DNA of 64,000 bases from CAYJDR01 sp964368965 (lineage in GTDB: Bacteria; Chrysiogenota; Deferribacteres; Deferribacterales; Mucispirillaceae). The stretch is taken from assembly GCA_964368965.1 (NCBI GenBank), contig CAYJDR010000004.1, forward strand, positions 1-64,000, given 5' to 3'. The number at the start of each line of letters is the position of its first letter. The first letter of the stretch is position 1. Shown here piece after piece: positions 25,874 through 34,904 of the stretch. Both the position numbers and the translations under genes were made by a program. A model generated the notes under the pieces. That model was given only the letters and a program-made list of their open reading frames with translations. It was not told where the DNA came from and made no database searches.

Positions 25874-26180
25874 AATCCCCTCCGCTTCTTGCCAATCTTT
25901 TCGCCGATAGCTGTGTTGCTTCTCACAACCCTCAAGTCACATACTTAATAGCGTATGCTCAATCGTGTTGTTCCGAGGCGCCTTGCTCTAGGCGAAAATT
26001 TTCGACAAAAATATTTTAATTTGTTTTTTTCTTCTTCTATATGGTTAAACTACATTAACCGTGACATTGCCACCAGTTCTTATCCAATTTTAACCGACAT
26101 GTGCGGGTAAAATTGTCATATAAAGTATGGGGAGGCTGGGAAGGGGAACGACGCTTGAGTTCCCCTCACAATATATATGT
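25874..26180. other. Spacer between rdhA-like and rdhB-like genes
   Basis: No gene seen. It contains, from the rdhA side, a GGGGAAC/GTTCCCC hairpin (26143-26165) without a T tract, a perfect 12-bp palindrome CGAAAATTTTCG (25993-26004), CGCCT/AGGCG arms and a REP-like block at 25905-25975 with CATAC/GTATG arms. Structured leader of the rdhB-like gene is possible. Confidence 0.5.
26143..26165 (-). terminator. Hairpin after the rdhA-like gene
   Basis: Seven-bp G/C-rich stem (GGGGAAC and GTTCCCC, 9-nt loop) 15 bp after the stop codon. There is no T run, so it may stabilise the rdhA message or attenuate read-through rather than terminate fully. Confidence 0.45.
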
Positions 26181-27830
26181 TTAATGCATTCCCTCGTATT
26201 CCCAAGTCTTAACAACATTTTCAAACCACTCCTCTGTCTTCAACCACTCCGGTGGGTTGTGGTAAACTGCCTCTTGGCCACCCTCGAAAGGAGCTCTAAA
26301 CTCTTCGCTAGTAGGATACTTGAAGAAGTTTAACTGCATTGTTAATAATGTTGAGCCAACGACACCAAACGAGTCACGCGCATCAAGCTCACGAGAGATT
26401 GCGTGTATCCAAGTGTTTTTACGAGTGAACGGACAAACACCGATACATACTGAACAACCACCGTTTACAGTCATGCTCCAACCTTGGAAACATTTTTCAG
26501 AGTCTAATACCCAACGCTTAAAGCCACGTACTATTTGTGTTGGTTCATCAGTTGTTTCGATAGCACCACTTGGGCAAGTGTCTGCACAAATTTTACATTT
26601 CTTACAGAATTTAGCCATACCGATGTTGATTGGTTTATCATATTCAAACTCTAAGTCTGTGATAACTGCACCAACACGGAAGTTTGAGCCAATCTCAGGA
26701 ATCATAGCATAACCAGCACGTGCATATTCGCCTAAGCCAGATGACATTACGAACGGAGTTGCCATAATTTCAAAGTTGTTTTCAGGTGTTTGTGCCCTTC
26801 CAGAATAACCAAGCTCCTGCATGAAACGCTCTAACAAACCAGCTGTAGAACATACCCTGTAGTAGCCATCAGCAGCCGATGTAAACGAAGGAGTAGCTTG
26901 TGCTTTATCCCACTCAGACGGGATAGCAAACACAATAACACTCTTCCAGTGTGCTGGAACTTTATCGCCATATTCTACACCTAAGTTAGGGTATCCACGC
27001 ATCATATTTTTAAACATAAAGCGCTCGTCAAACTTAGCAATACCAACACATGATGCACCAAAACGATGAGTCATTGTCTTGATCAATTCAGTAGCATGTT
27101 TTGGAGATTTAAATTCCATCTTCTTTGCTTTTTTATTAACATAGCGATAGTCCCACTTCTCTGGTGGTTGGATTTCGCCAGTTCTTTTCAAAGCATCATT
27201 AGGTTGCTCTGGTAACGCCATGCCAAATATTGGGTTACGCATATGCTTATAAGATTGTTTGTATGCTTCAGCTAATTTGTATTTATCATAGCCTTCGCCT
27301 CTGATATATGCCGTGCGTCTGCCTAATATCTCCATCATTTTAGTAAACCCAGCGTACTCATCAGGGTTAGCTCTATAAAAGTCGCCTAAATAACCAGGCA
27401 TAGCATCTACGCCTTGTTTAGGGTTCCATTGTTTAGTGGCAATTAATGCAAAAACAGATGTGATACGACGTAGGTAAAACTGGTGCCAATCAGCGCGCTC
27501 AGATGTATCACCAACAGGTTCCATCATAGCAGCATATTCTGAGCGGAACGGCTCACGATTAAAGAACTGGTCTTTACCCAAATATTGACGGCCCCAACCA
27601 GTGTAGCCATCTGCTGATGCGCCTGTTTCATAGCCTGTAACAGCTGATGTCGCAACTGATGCCGCTGCTGCAATCATACCGCCGTACTTCAACAAGTTAC
27701 GACGTGATACGCCAGCTTTAGCTTCTTGTGCTTCACGTTCTTCAGTGTTAATGTTTAAGTTGTTTTTTGGGTCGTTAATAATGCTTAATGCATCTTGCTC
27801 GACGTTTACATCTTTTTTGTTATCGTCCAT
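26181..27830 (-). CDS. Reductive dehalogenase-like protein (RdhA family), Tat-exported
   Basis: 549 residues. Members of this family are cobamide- and Fe-S-containing periplasmic enzymes that reduce organohalides as respiratory electron acceptors. Visible features: twin-arginine signal SRRNLLKYGG at 42-51 after an unusually long acidic N-terminus, followed by an alanine-rich hydrophobic stretch; the FGASCVGIAKFDER region near 258-270; tyrosine (DGYYR, 323-324) and asparagine (PENNF, 351-352) where the dehalogenase active site has Tyr and Asn; two ferredoxin motifs, C409/C412/C415/C419 and C447 with C459/C462/C466. RBS GGGAG. An upstream TTGACA promoter, two dyads and a TetR gene adjoin it. 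Substrate unknown. Confidence 0.85.
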   Translation of the reverse strand: MDDNKKDVNVEQDALSIINDPKNNLNINTEEREAQEAKAGVSRRNLLKYGGMIAAAASVATSAVTGYETGASADGYTGWGRQYLGKDQFFNREPFRSEYAAMMEPVGDTSERADWHQFYLRRITSVFALIATKQWNPKQGVDAMPGYLGDFYRANPDEYAGFTKMMEILGRRTAYIRGEGYDKYKLAEAYKQSYKHMRNPIFGMALPEQPNDALKRTGEIQPPEKWDYRYVNKKAKKMEFKSPKHATELIKTMTHRFGASCVGIAKFDERFMFKNMMRGYPNLGVEYGDKVPAHWKSVIVFAIPSEWDKAQATPSFTSAADGYYRVCSTAGLLERFMQELGYSGRAQTPENNFEIMATPFVMSSGLGEYARAGYAMIPEIGSNFRVGAVITDLEFEYDKPINIGMAKFCKKCKICADTCPSGAIETTDEPTQIVRGFKRWVLDSEKCFQGWSMTVNGGCSVCIGVCPFTRKNTWIHAISRELDARDSFGVVGSTLLTMQLNFFKYPTSEEFRAPFEGGQEAVYHNPPEWLKTEEWFENVVKTWEYEGMH

Positions 27831-27862
27831 TTATATCTCCCTTTTCACTTGTTTTTTTATAA

Positions 27863-27889
27863 CTTATACAGATAGAAAAAGGCTGTCAA
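27863..27889 (-). promoter_or_regulatory. Candidate promoter of the rdhA-like gene
   Basis: Minus strand: perfect TTGACA (27884-27889) and TATAAG (27863-27868) with a short 15-bp spacer. The suboptimal spacing would fit a promoter that needs an activator. Confidence 0.55.
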
Positions 27890-27934
27890 CACCTATGTTT
27901 ACTAGCTTTTATAGTATAACAAAGTTACCAAATG

Positions 27935-27947
27935 GGACACACTGTCC
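27935..27947. promoter_or_regulatory. GGACA-N3-TGTCC dyad, site 1
   Basis: 13-bp sequence GGACACACTGTCC, 45 bp upstream of the -35 box of the rdhA-like promoter. Identical core to site 2 at 28011-28023. Candidate binding site for a dimeric regulator. Confidence 0.7.
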
Positions 27948-28010
27948 GATGAAAATAGCTTAGAAATTACGCACATAGCATTTTATAGATTTGTAGAGGT
28001 AGTTTAAACA

Positions 28011-28023
28011 GGACACACTGTCC
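28011..28023. promoter_or_regulatory. GGACA-N3-TGTCC dyad, site 2
   Basis: Second identical copy of GGACACACTGTCC, 76 bp from site 1 centre to centre, between the tetR stop and the rdhA-like promoter. Confidence 0.7.
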
Positions 28024-28091
28024 CATTGTTGTAGGAAACAACGTAATTTAGGGAAAAATTAATTAAATTTCTTTAATATTATAACATGATT

Positions 28092-28625
28092 TTATTTTTG
28101 CTCACTATTAAAAAACATCATATATTTCAAATTTTCAACAGCTGTATTCCTAGCAACGTCACCCTTCTTTATGCTTTCAACAGTAGCATAGAATATGTGT
28201 TTCATTGTTGTAATGAACCACTCTTCTGATAGGTTTGGGTGTACACTGCCTTCTGCTTTCATTTCGTTTAGCAGTTTGCCTAGTATCACGGATTTTTCTT
28301 GAAAGTTATTTTTTATAGTGTCAGTTTTTCTATAGCCTGTATTATGGATAAGTATTTCTGAATAGGCAGTATTTTTTACAAACTTTTGCATAAACTTTAT
28401 AAACTTATCTTTTGCGGGGATATCTTCAGCCATGATTGGAACCATGCTTTCGATAAAGAATTGGTGATCTTTCATAGATACGGCTAATATCAGCGCATCT
28501 CGTGTTTCAAAGTGCCTATATAGTGTAGAGCGAGCGATACCTATGCTTTCAGCTATCATCTCCATAGATGCGTGCGGGTCATCATACAAAACCTTTGTAG
28601 CCTTGTTTAGCAAAGTATCGCTCAT
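28092..28625 (-). CDS. TetR-family transcriptional regulator
   Basis: 177 residues. The N-terminal helix-turn-helix is typical (ASMEMIAESIGIARSTLYRHF, ending at about residue 40, quoted in part), followed by RDALILAV. The C-terminal ligand domain is divergent, so the inducer cannot be guessed. It lies directly upstream of the rdhA-like gene on the same strand, separated by the two GGACA-N3-TGTCC dyads, making it a candidate regulator of that system. It starts 15 bp after the TPR-protein gene ends' counterpart on the same strand, so it may also be cotranscribed with that upstream gene. Confidence 0.85.
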   Translation of the reverse strand: MSDTLLNKATKVLYDDPHASMEMIAESIGIARSTLYRHFETRDALILAVSMKDHQFFIESMVPIMAEDIPAKDKFIKFMQKFVKNTAYSEILIHNTGYRKTDTIKNNFQEKSVILGKLLNEMKAEGSVHPNLSEEWFITTMKHIFYATVESIKKGDVARNTAVENLKYMMFFNSEQK

Positions 28626-28640
28626 TTTACACCTATTGTT

Positions 28641-30014
28641 TTAGTCAATCATTATGATTTCATCTACGCCGACAACATTATCGTTAGTTGTCTTTAGGTC
28701 GATACCTACGATTTCTGAGTTGATATACGTTAATCGCTTGCTGCATTGCTCTTTGCGGTTATTATCAACAGCTAATGTGATAGCTTGTTGCATTGTAATA
28801 GCCGCGTTTTCAAAGTTTGATAGCTTGATGTAGTTTTCAGCTTGCAATGCGTATAATATCGAGAGCACATCATCATCGCCTATTTTTTTAGCAACTACAA
28901 TAGCTTGCTTAATGTATAAATCAGCATCTACATAGTTCTCTAAGTAGTATGATGAATTAGCTTTGCCGTACAGCCCTTTCAACATGTCAGCATCGGAGCC
29001 AACGTATGTGGAGTAGTTGTATATTTTGTCAGATATTGTAAACATCTTGTTATAGTTCTTATCAGCTTTATAGTATTCTGTCGCTAAGTACCAAAGCACC
29101 ATGCTTGTATCATCTTCAGCTAACATTAACGTATCGCCATAGCTGATGATATCATTTTCAATATTTTTATGAGCTCCACGAGATGAACTAATCAATGGCA
29201 TTAATGACGATGAAATCTTCTTAATATTCTCATAGTTTTCGCTTTCAAGTGCAACTAAAAGCGCCTGCTCAAAGCTGTGCCTTGCAGCATCTGTAAAATT
29301 TAAAGTTTCAGATGTTGAGCCTAAGCCGATTAACGCATTTACTTCAATTTGAGAATAACCTCTCGCCATTGCGATATCATGCACATGGCCGTAAACTTTT
29401 AACGCTTCAGAAAAATTTGACTCCGACACTAATAAATCAGCCCTAACAATATCACACGCTAGGTCAACTTTTTCAAGGCCTGCTAGATTGCCGCTACCTA
29501 TTGCATTATCGCACATTTTAGATGCTAAAGCGTTGCTTCCGACTTGGCGATAACTATCAGCTAAACCGTAGTATACTACTGATAAATCAGTGCTTTTTAG
29601 TTTATTCATGCTTAATGCCTTTTCATAATGAGTGATAGCAGATGTAGCTTCGTTTGATTGGCGCTCTGCATCGGCTAAGTACGAATATACTTTTACAAAA
29701 GCTTCATCGTTATAGCCAAGTTTTTCGCCCAGTTCTACTGCTTTGTTTAGCCATTCGCTAGCCTTAACGTTATCGCCATCGGCTTTGTATGACAGCCCAG
29801 AATATAGCGATAGTTTGTAGCTACCAACATAATCTTTAGGGTGCATTGTAGTTAAAAGCCCGTATGCTTCAACAAATAGTGGCGCTGCTTCGGAATAGCC
29901 ACCGACACTATAGTGTTCAAACGCTTCCTCAATCGTCAAATTTAAAGCATCTTGTGCGTATACTGCTAGTGAAAACGCAAGTATAGTTACAAGCATTAAA
30001 ATCTTTTTCATCAT
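28641..30014 (-). CDS. Secreted TPR-repeat protein
   Basis: 457 residues with a Sec signal peptide (MMKKILMLVTILAFSLAVYA, cleavage after AYA-like VYA). The mature part is a series of about eight tetratricopeptide-like helical pairs (for example YVGSYKLSLYSGLSYKADGD, AITHYEKALSMN, NFENAAITMQQAITLA). Likely a periplasmic or lipid-free envelope scaffold for protein contacts. Follows the ankyrin/Sel1 protein gene by 7 bp, so the two secreted repeat proteins are cotranscribed. No enzymatic domain seen. Confidence 0.75.
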   Translation of the reverse strand: MMKKILMLVTILAFSLAVYAQDALNLTIEEAFEHYSVGGYSEAAPLFVEAYGLLTTMHPKDYVGSYKLSLYSGLSYKADGDNVKASEWLNKAVELGEKLGYNDEAFVKVYSYLADAERQSNEATSAITHYEKALSMNKLKSTDLSVVYYGLADSYRQVGSNALASKMCDNAIGSGNLAGLEKVDLACDIVRADLLVSESNFSEALKVYGHVHDIAMARGYSQIEVNALIGLGSTSETLNFTDAARHSFEQALLVALESENYENIKKISSSLMPLISSSRGAHKNIENDIISYGDTLMLAEDDTSMVLWYLATEYYKADKNYNKMFTISDKIYNYSTYVGSDADMLKGLYGKANSSYYLENYVDADLYIKQAIVVAKKIGDDDVLSILYALQAENYIKLSNFENAAITMQQAITLAVDNNRKEQCSKRLTYINSEIVGIDLKTTNDNVVGVDEIIMID

Positions 30015-30021
30015 AATAAAA

Positions 30022-31365
30022 CTAATATCCTTTTTCTATTTCAAATTTTACATTTTTTGTAATGCTTTCTAAGTACTCTAACTTTAAGCTTGATAATAAT
30101 TCGCTCAATGTATAAGTGACTTGAACACTGCCATCACCAGGGTAGCACACGATCATACTATCAATATTATGCACGTTGTTAAATACAGCGCCAATTTTGT
30201 ATGTGTCGCACTTTGCACTACTTTCTACCAATGGTGCACCCATTGATGGCAGCAACGCTTTTATCTCTGGTTTATGTTCAATATTCATGCCATCTATCAT
30301 GAGCATAAAGTTTTCAAACTCTTTTTCCTGCATGTGCTCTATTGCAAGTTGATAGCCACCGAGAGCCGCCATCCTCACAAACGAGTTACCTTTACCAATC
30401 AACTTATCAACACCTAAGCCACTTAAGTGCATCATGCCCATATAGTAATAAGCTTCTGCATCGCCTGCTTCTGCCGCTTGTTCAAACAAACTGTATGCTG
30501 ACATATAATCACGTGGCAAGCCTATCCCAAGCAATAAACATTCTGCATAAGCTGTTTTTGCTGGCACAAGTCCAGCGTCCATTGAACGCTTGAAGCACTC
30601 AACGCCAAACTCAGCATTGTAAACTACATTATCTGTGATAACTACGCTACCAATGCGGTAAAGAAGCTCTGCATCAGATGTTTGCGACGCCATTCTCAGC
30701 CATATCATGCCGTTATCTACATTGCCCCTTGAGAGCAGTATAGTGCCAAGCATATATGCGGCTTCGTGGTTGCCCTTTTCAGCTTGCTCTACTAAATATT
30801 TGGTAGTAGCGTCATAGTCGCCAGCTTGCACATATTCGTTGAGTTTGTTAAGCCATTCAGGTTTATTATCAACCGTCATGTTGCCAACCCTTGCGCCTCT
30901 ATCATCAGTGATAATTGCAAAGTTTGGCTCGCTATCGCTCAAATATTCATCAACAGTGAAAAAACCTAGCACTCGCAAATACATAAGCGGAGTAGTGCCA
31001 TATATATTCTCTTTTTCTATATCTGCACCAGCGCGTATCAGCATACGCCCTATTTCGCGCTGTCCGTTAGTTAGTGCGATTAATAACGCCGTGTAGCCAT
31101 GCTTATTTACAGCATTGATATCAGCTTCGCTATCTACCAACAGTTTAGCAATATCGTAGTTGCCGAGATCAGTTGCTATGATTAGTGGAGTATCTCCGTA
31201 TTCGTTCATAACATTAATATCAGCACCTTTTGCAACAGCTTCAACCGCTGCTTCAGTATCTGAAAACATTGCAGACTTCATCAACTGGCTATCCCAAAAC
31301 TCATTAGCATAACCAACTGATAAACAACTAAAAAATAATACAGCTACTAGTAAAAATGAACGCAT
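30022..31365 (-). CDS. Secreted ankyrin-repeat and Sel1-repeat protein
   Basis: 447 residues. Signal peptide (MRSFLLVAVLFFSCLSVGYA). Residues about 28-135 contain three ankyrin repeats with the canonical GDTPLIIA, GYTALLIA and GTTPLMYL cores. Residues about 195-320 contain Sel1-like repeats (AAYMLGTILLSRGNVDNGMIWLRMA; AECLLLGIGLPRDYMSAYSL; AYYYMGMMHLSG, each quoted in part). The last 110 residues are unique. Probably a periplasmic interaction protein. RBS GAGGCG. It follows pheT by 16 bp on the same strand. Confidence 0.8.
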   Translation of the reverse strand: MRSFLLVAVLFFSCLSVGYANEFWDSQLMKSAMFSDTEAAVEAVAKGADINVMNEYGDTPLIIATDLGNYDIAKLLVDSEADINAVNKHGYTALLIALTNGQREIGRMLIRAGADIEKENIYGTTPLMYLRVLGFFTVDEYLSDSEPNFAIITDDRGARVGNMTVDNKPEWLNKLNEYVQAGDYDATTKYLVEQAEKGNHEAAYMLGTILLSRGNVDNGMIWLRMASQTSDAELLYRIGSVVITDNVVYNAEFGVECFKRSMDAGLVPAKTAYAECLLLGIGLPRDYMSAYSLFEQAAEAGDAEAYYYMGMMHLSGLGVDKLIGKGNSFVRMAALGGYQLAIEHMQEKEFENFMLMIDGMNIEHKPEIKALLPSMGAPLVESSAKCDTYKIGAVFNNVHNIDSMIVCYPGDGSVQVTYTLSELLSSLKLEYLESITKNVKFEIEKGY

Positions 31366-31381
31366 AAACGCCTCACAATTT

Positions 31382-33757
31382 TTATCTTAACTCTGCTGCG
31401 AACTGCTCTTTTAAACCTGTAAGTGCTTTCTCTAATATCGGGTTGATTTCTTCGTCGCTCAACGTTTTTGTGATATCGGAGAATACTATCCTAAAAGCAA
31501 TACTCTTATGACCATCTTCGATACCCTTACCTGCGTAATCGTCGAAAAGGACAACATCTTGGACTAATGCGTCGATATTTCTAACATAGTCAAGCACATC
31601 TTTCGATGCGATGTCTGATTTTATGATAACTGCTAAATCACGCTCAACATAAGGGAAACGTGAAAATTTTGCGTACTTAAATTTGCTAGCATCTGATAGG
31701 CTTGAAAGTTTTTCAAAGTCAAGCTCTGCGATATATACAGGCGCTTTCATATCAAGTGTTTCCATGTACTCTGGGTGCAATGAACCTAAAAAGCCAATAC
31801 ACTCGCCACCAACGCTAATGCTAGCAGATTTACCAGGGTGTAGGTATGGAACGTCAAGCCTAGCATAGTCAGCTTTTACATTTAAGTATGCGCAGACATT
31901 ATCAACGATACCTTTCACATAGTAGAACGTGTCTACCTTAGTTTCGCCGATCCATGAAAGTGGCATAAAGTCGCCCATAACGCCAATACATAGCTTAGGT
32001 GTTTCAGTAGCTAACTTGTCTGCACCGTTCGATTTATAAGCAAACGCAAGCTCAAACAACCTAATGTTTGTGTGACCTTGGTTTCTGTTTGTTTGTAAGT
32101 TTTTCAACACTGATGGGAACACTGATGTCCTCATCCATGCCATATCAGTCGAGATTGGGTTTAACAGCTTCACGTAGTTATCTTCGTTTGAGTCAAACAT
32201 TTTCAAGTAGTCTACACCCATGAATGAGTAGTTAACAACCTCAGAAAAGCCTAAATCTGCTAATATGTTACGCACTGCCCTAGTATTTGCAAGCTCTTTA
32301 TTTAGAGGCTCTGCATCTATCCTAGGTGCTGGCACAGTAATTTCAATATTGTCATAGCCATACATTCTTGCAACTTCTTCTGCAACATCTTGCATGCGAT
32401 ATATATCTGAGCGGAATGATGGAATTTCACAAGTCAACACATCACCATTAACAGACGTTTTAACTTGCAAACGGTTCATATATTCAGCCATAGTTTCAGC
32501 TGTGATGCTTGTACCTAATAAGTTATTGATATCAGTTGCGTTAGTAGTTACTGTAGCTGTTTCAAACGCTTTAAATGCGCCGCCAACTCTACCATTTACA
32601 ACTTCGCCACCACATATTTCTGCTATCATATTAGCTGCATATTCTGCTAGCTGCTCTGTTGCGCCGTAATCAATACCACGCTCAAAACGATAAGATGAGT
32701 CTGATGATAAACCTAATTGCTTAGACGTTCTGCGCACTGTGCTTGGTTGGAAGTATGCACACTCTAAAACAACTGTATCAGTATCATCTGCAACGCCAGA
32801 ATGTTCACCACCCATAACACCAGCAATAGCAAGCGCCTTAGATTTATCAGCAATTACTAGCATCTCGCTAGTGAGTTCATATTCTTTCTCATCAAGTGCT
32901 ACGACTTTTTCGCCAGCATTAGCGTTACGAACAACTATGCCTGAGTCGATAGTTTTGATATCGAACGCATGTAACGGTTGGCCGTACTCCATCAACACAT
33001 AGTTTGTAACGTCAACTACGTTATTGATAGCCCTAACGCCCATTGAGCGCAACCTTGCTTGCAGCCAAAAAGGTGATGGAGCAACTTTAATACCTTTGAT
33101 TACTTTTGCGATGTATATTGGGCATTTTTCAGCGTCTTCAACTTCAACAGTGATTTCGCTAAGTGTACCGTTGCTAACGCTTGGTAATGCGCATTTATCA
33201 GATAATTCCCTACCTAGCACAGCTGCAACTTCCCTAGCAACGCCGATAGCTGAAAGCCAGTCTGGTCTGTTAGGTGTTACGTTTAGTTCAAATATAGTGT
33301 CGCCTAGTCCTAGCACTTCGTTTATGTCGAGCCCTAGTTCAGTGCCTTCAGGGAAAATCATAATACCTGATGCGTCACTTTGGATACCAAGTTCCGACTC
33401 AGAACAAATCATACCGAACGATGCTACGTCCCTGATTTTTGCTTCCTTGATTGTGATAGCTGGTAGCACTGCCCCAACTTTTGCAAACGCTATCGTAAGC
33501 CCTGCATCAATATTTGGTGCGCCACAAACCACTTGGAAAGTTTCTGTGCCGTCAGTAACTGTGCATAAGCTAAGTTTATCTGCGTTTGGGTGTTTCTCTC
33601 TCGTTAAACATTTTGCAGTGACAACATTGTTCACACGTGGTGTAACTTGTTTGCCCTCAACTTCTAACCCTGCTAATGTGATAGCAGACGCTAGCTCGTC
33701 AACTGAGATATCGTTTATATCAACGTATTGTTTTAACCAATTTATACTAATATTCAT
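31382..33757 (-). CDS. pheT: Phenylalanyl-tRNA synthetase beta chain
   Basis: 791 residues, normal for PheT. N-terminal tRNA-binding (EMAP-like) domain about residues 39-150, B3/B4 editing region (RAINNVVDVTNYVL, GQPLHAFD), B5 domain around 400-470, synthetase-like core (LFELAFAYK), and a C-terminal ferredoxin-fold anticodon-binding domain (KFSRFPYVERDLAVII, IAFRIVFSD). Works with PheS as an alpha2-beta2 enzyme. RBS AGGAGC. 11 bp downstream of pheS, one operon. Confidence 0.97.
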   Translation of the reverse strand: MNISINWLKQYVDINDISVDELASAITLAGLEVEGKQVTPRVNNVVTAKCLTREKHPNADKLSLCTVTDGTETFQVVCGAPNIDAGLTIAFAKVGAVLPAITIKEAKIRDVASFGMICSESELGIQSDASGIMIFPEGTELGLDINEVLGLGDTIFELNVTPNRPDWLSAIGVAREVAAVLGRELSDKCALPSVSNGTLSEITVEVEDAEKCPIYIAKVIKGIKVAPSPFWLQARLRSMGVRAINNVVDVTNYVLMEYGQPLHAFDIKTIDSGIVVRNANAGEKVVALDEKEYELTSEMLVIADKSKALAIAGVMGGEHSGVADDTDTVVLECAYFQPSTVRRTSKQLGLSSDSSYRFERGIDYGATEQLAEYAANMIAEICGGEVVNGRVGGAFKAFETATVTTNATDINNLLGTSITAETMAEYMNRLQVKTSVNGDVLTCEIPSFRSDIYRMQDVAEEVARMYGYDNIEITVPAPRIDAEPLNKELANTRAVRNILADLGFSEVVNYSFMGVDYLKMFDSNEDNYVKLLNPISTDMAWMRTSVFPSVLKNLQTNRNQGHTNIRLFELAFAYKSNGADKLATETPKLCIGVMGDFMPLSWIGETKVDTFYYVKGIVDNVCAYLNVKADYARLDVPYLHPGKSASISVGGECIGFLGSLHPEYMETLDMKAPVYIAELDFEKLSSLSDASKFKYAKFSRFPYVERDLAVIIKSDIASKDVLDYVRNIDALVQDVVLFDDYAGKGIEDGHKSIAFRIVFSDITKTLSDEEINPILEKALTGLKEQFAAELR

Positions 33758-33768
33758 TCAAGTTGCTC

Positions 33769-34782
33769 CTAGAATTGTTTAAGAAATTTCAAGCTGTTTT
33801 CGTACATCAGGCGGATATCGTCGATACCGTATTTCAATAACGCAATACGCTCAATACCCATGCCGAACGCAAACCCTGAGTACTCGTTAGGGTCTATGCC
33901 TACGAACTTAAACACTTCTGGGTCAACCATGCCACAGCCAGCAATCTCTAGCCAGCCCGTGCCTTTACACATCCTGCAACCTTTACCACGGCATTGCACA
34001 CAGCCCATATCAACCTCTGCTGATGGCTCTGTAAACGGGAAAAAACTTGGACGCAAACGCACATCTAAATCATCGCCAAACATGCGTGATACGAACAACC
34101 TTAACGCGCCTTTTAAGTCGCCCATAGTGATGCCTTTATCAATAACTAGGCCTTCAACTTGGTGGAACATTGGCGTGTGTGTCATGTCATAGTCGCAACG
34201 GTAAACAGTACCCGGAGATATGATTTTTAAAGGTGGTTTCTTGTTTTCCATAGTGCGCACTTGCACAGGAGATGTGTGCGTACGCAATACGATGTTGTTA
34301 TGCACATAGAATGTATCTTGCATATCTCTTGCTGGGTGGTCTTTTGGCAAGTTTAGGGCTTCAAAGTTGTGGTAGTCGTCCTCAACTTCTGGGCCAGTTG
34401 TAACTTCATAGCCAACTGATGTGAATATGTCGACTATTTCATCATATATTCTGTTAGATGGGTGCAATGAACCACGCTCGAATGCGAACCCGTCTTTAGT
34501 GATATCTATAAACTCGTTCGATAACGCTTCGTTTAGCTCTTTACGCTTGATGATTGAAAATTTCTCGTCGAAAATTTCTTCAAAACGGTTACGAACTTTT
34601 TGGATTTCTTCGCCTGCTTTAGGGCGCTCCTCGTGTGGGAGTGAGCCTAATTGCTTATTTAGTGAACTAATAAGCCCTTTTTTACCAAGATATTTAACCT
34701 TGATATCGTTTAATTCGCCGATAGCTGAAGCAGAGGCAATCTCTGACTCAAAGCTATTAACTACGCTTAAATCTAATTCCAT
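33769..34782 (-). CDS. pheS: Phenylalanyl-tRNA synthetase alpha chain
   Basis: 337 residues. N-terminal coiled coil (about 1-85), motif 2 region (TSPVQVRTM...PGTVYRCD...THTPMFHQVEGL) and motif 3 (GMGIERIALLKYGIDDIR) of class II synthetases, with the phenylalanine pocket FTEPSAEVD. A cysteine-rich insertion (CVQCRGKGCRMCKGTGWLEI) is a normal feature of many PheS proteins. RBS AAGGGAAA. Preceded by a clear promoter at 34816-34844. No leader peptide rich in phenylalanine was seen in the short 5' region. Confidence 0.97.
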   Translation of the reverse strand: MELDLSVVNSFESEIASASAIGELNDIKVKYLGKKGLISSLNKQLGSLPHEERPKAGEEIQKVRNRFEEIFDEKFSIIKRKELNEALSNEFIDITKDGFAFERGSLHPSNRIYDEIVDIFTSVGYEVTTGPEVEDDYHNFEALNLPKDHPARDMQDTFYVHNNIVLRTHTSPVQVRTMENKKPPLKIISPGTVYRCDYDMTHTPMFHQVEGLVIDKGITMGDLKGALRLFVSRMFGDDLDVRLRPSFFPFTEPSAEVDMGCVQCRGKGCRMCKGTGWLEIAGCGMVDPEVFKFVGIDPNEYSGFAFGMGIERIALLKYGIDDIRLMYENSLKFLKQF

Positions 34783-34815
34783 GATTTTCCCTTTTGTACA
34801 AAATAATTTGAGATA

Positions 34816-34844
34816 ATTATACTACAAACTTCGATGTTTTGCAA
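34816..34844 (-). promoter_or_regulatory. Promoter of pheS-pheT
   Basis: Minus strand TTGCAA (34839-34844), 17-bp spacer, perfect TATAAT (34816-34821). Predicted start about 25 bases before the pheS ATG, so there is no room for an attenuator. Confidence 0.8.
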
Positions 34845-34872
34845 TGATTAAATAAGAATTAAAAGGATTGCT

Positions 34873-34904
34873 GACACTAGTTAGCAAATGTGAAAACTAG
34901 TGTC
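34873..34904 (-). terminator. Long-stem hairpin spanning the stop codon of the barrel-protein gene
   Basis: Perfect 10-bp arms (34873-34882 and 34895-34904, GACACTAGTT on the plus strand) and 12-nt loop; the stop codon lies inside the structure. No T tract. May act as a Rho-independent-like stop or a 3' stability element. Confidence 0.4.

Noticed and set aside
33024..33782. 252-codon open frame opposite pheT
   Set aside because: pheT is certain on the minus strand; the antisense product is serine-rich low complexity.
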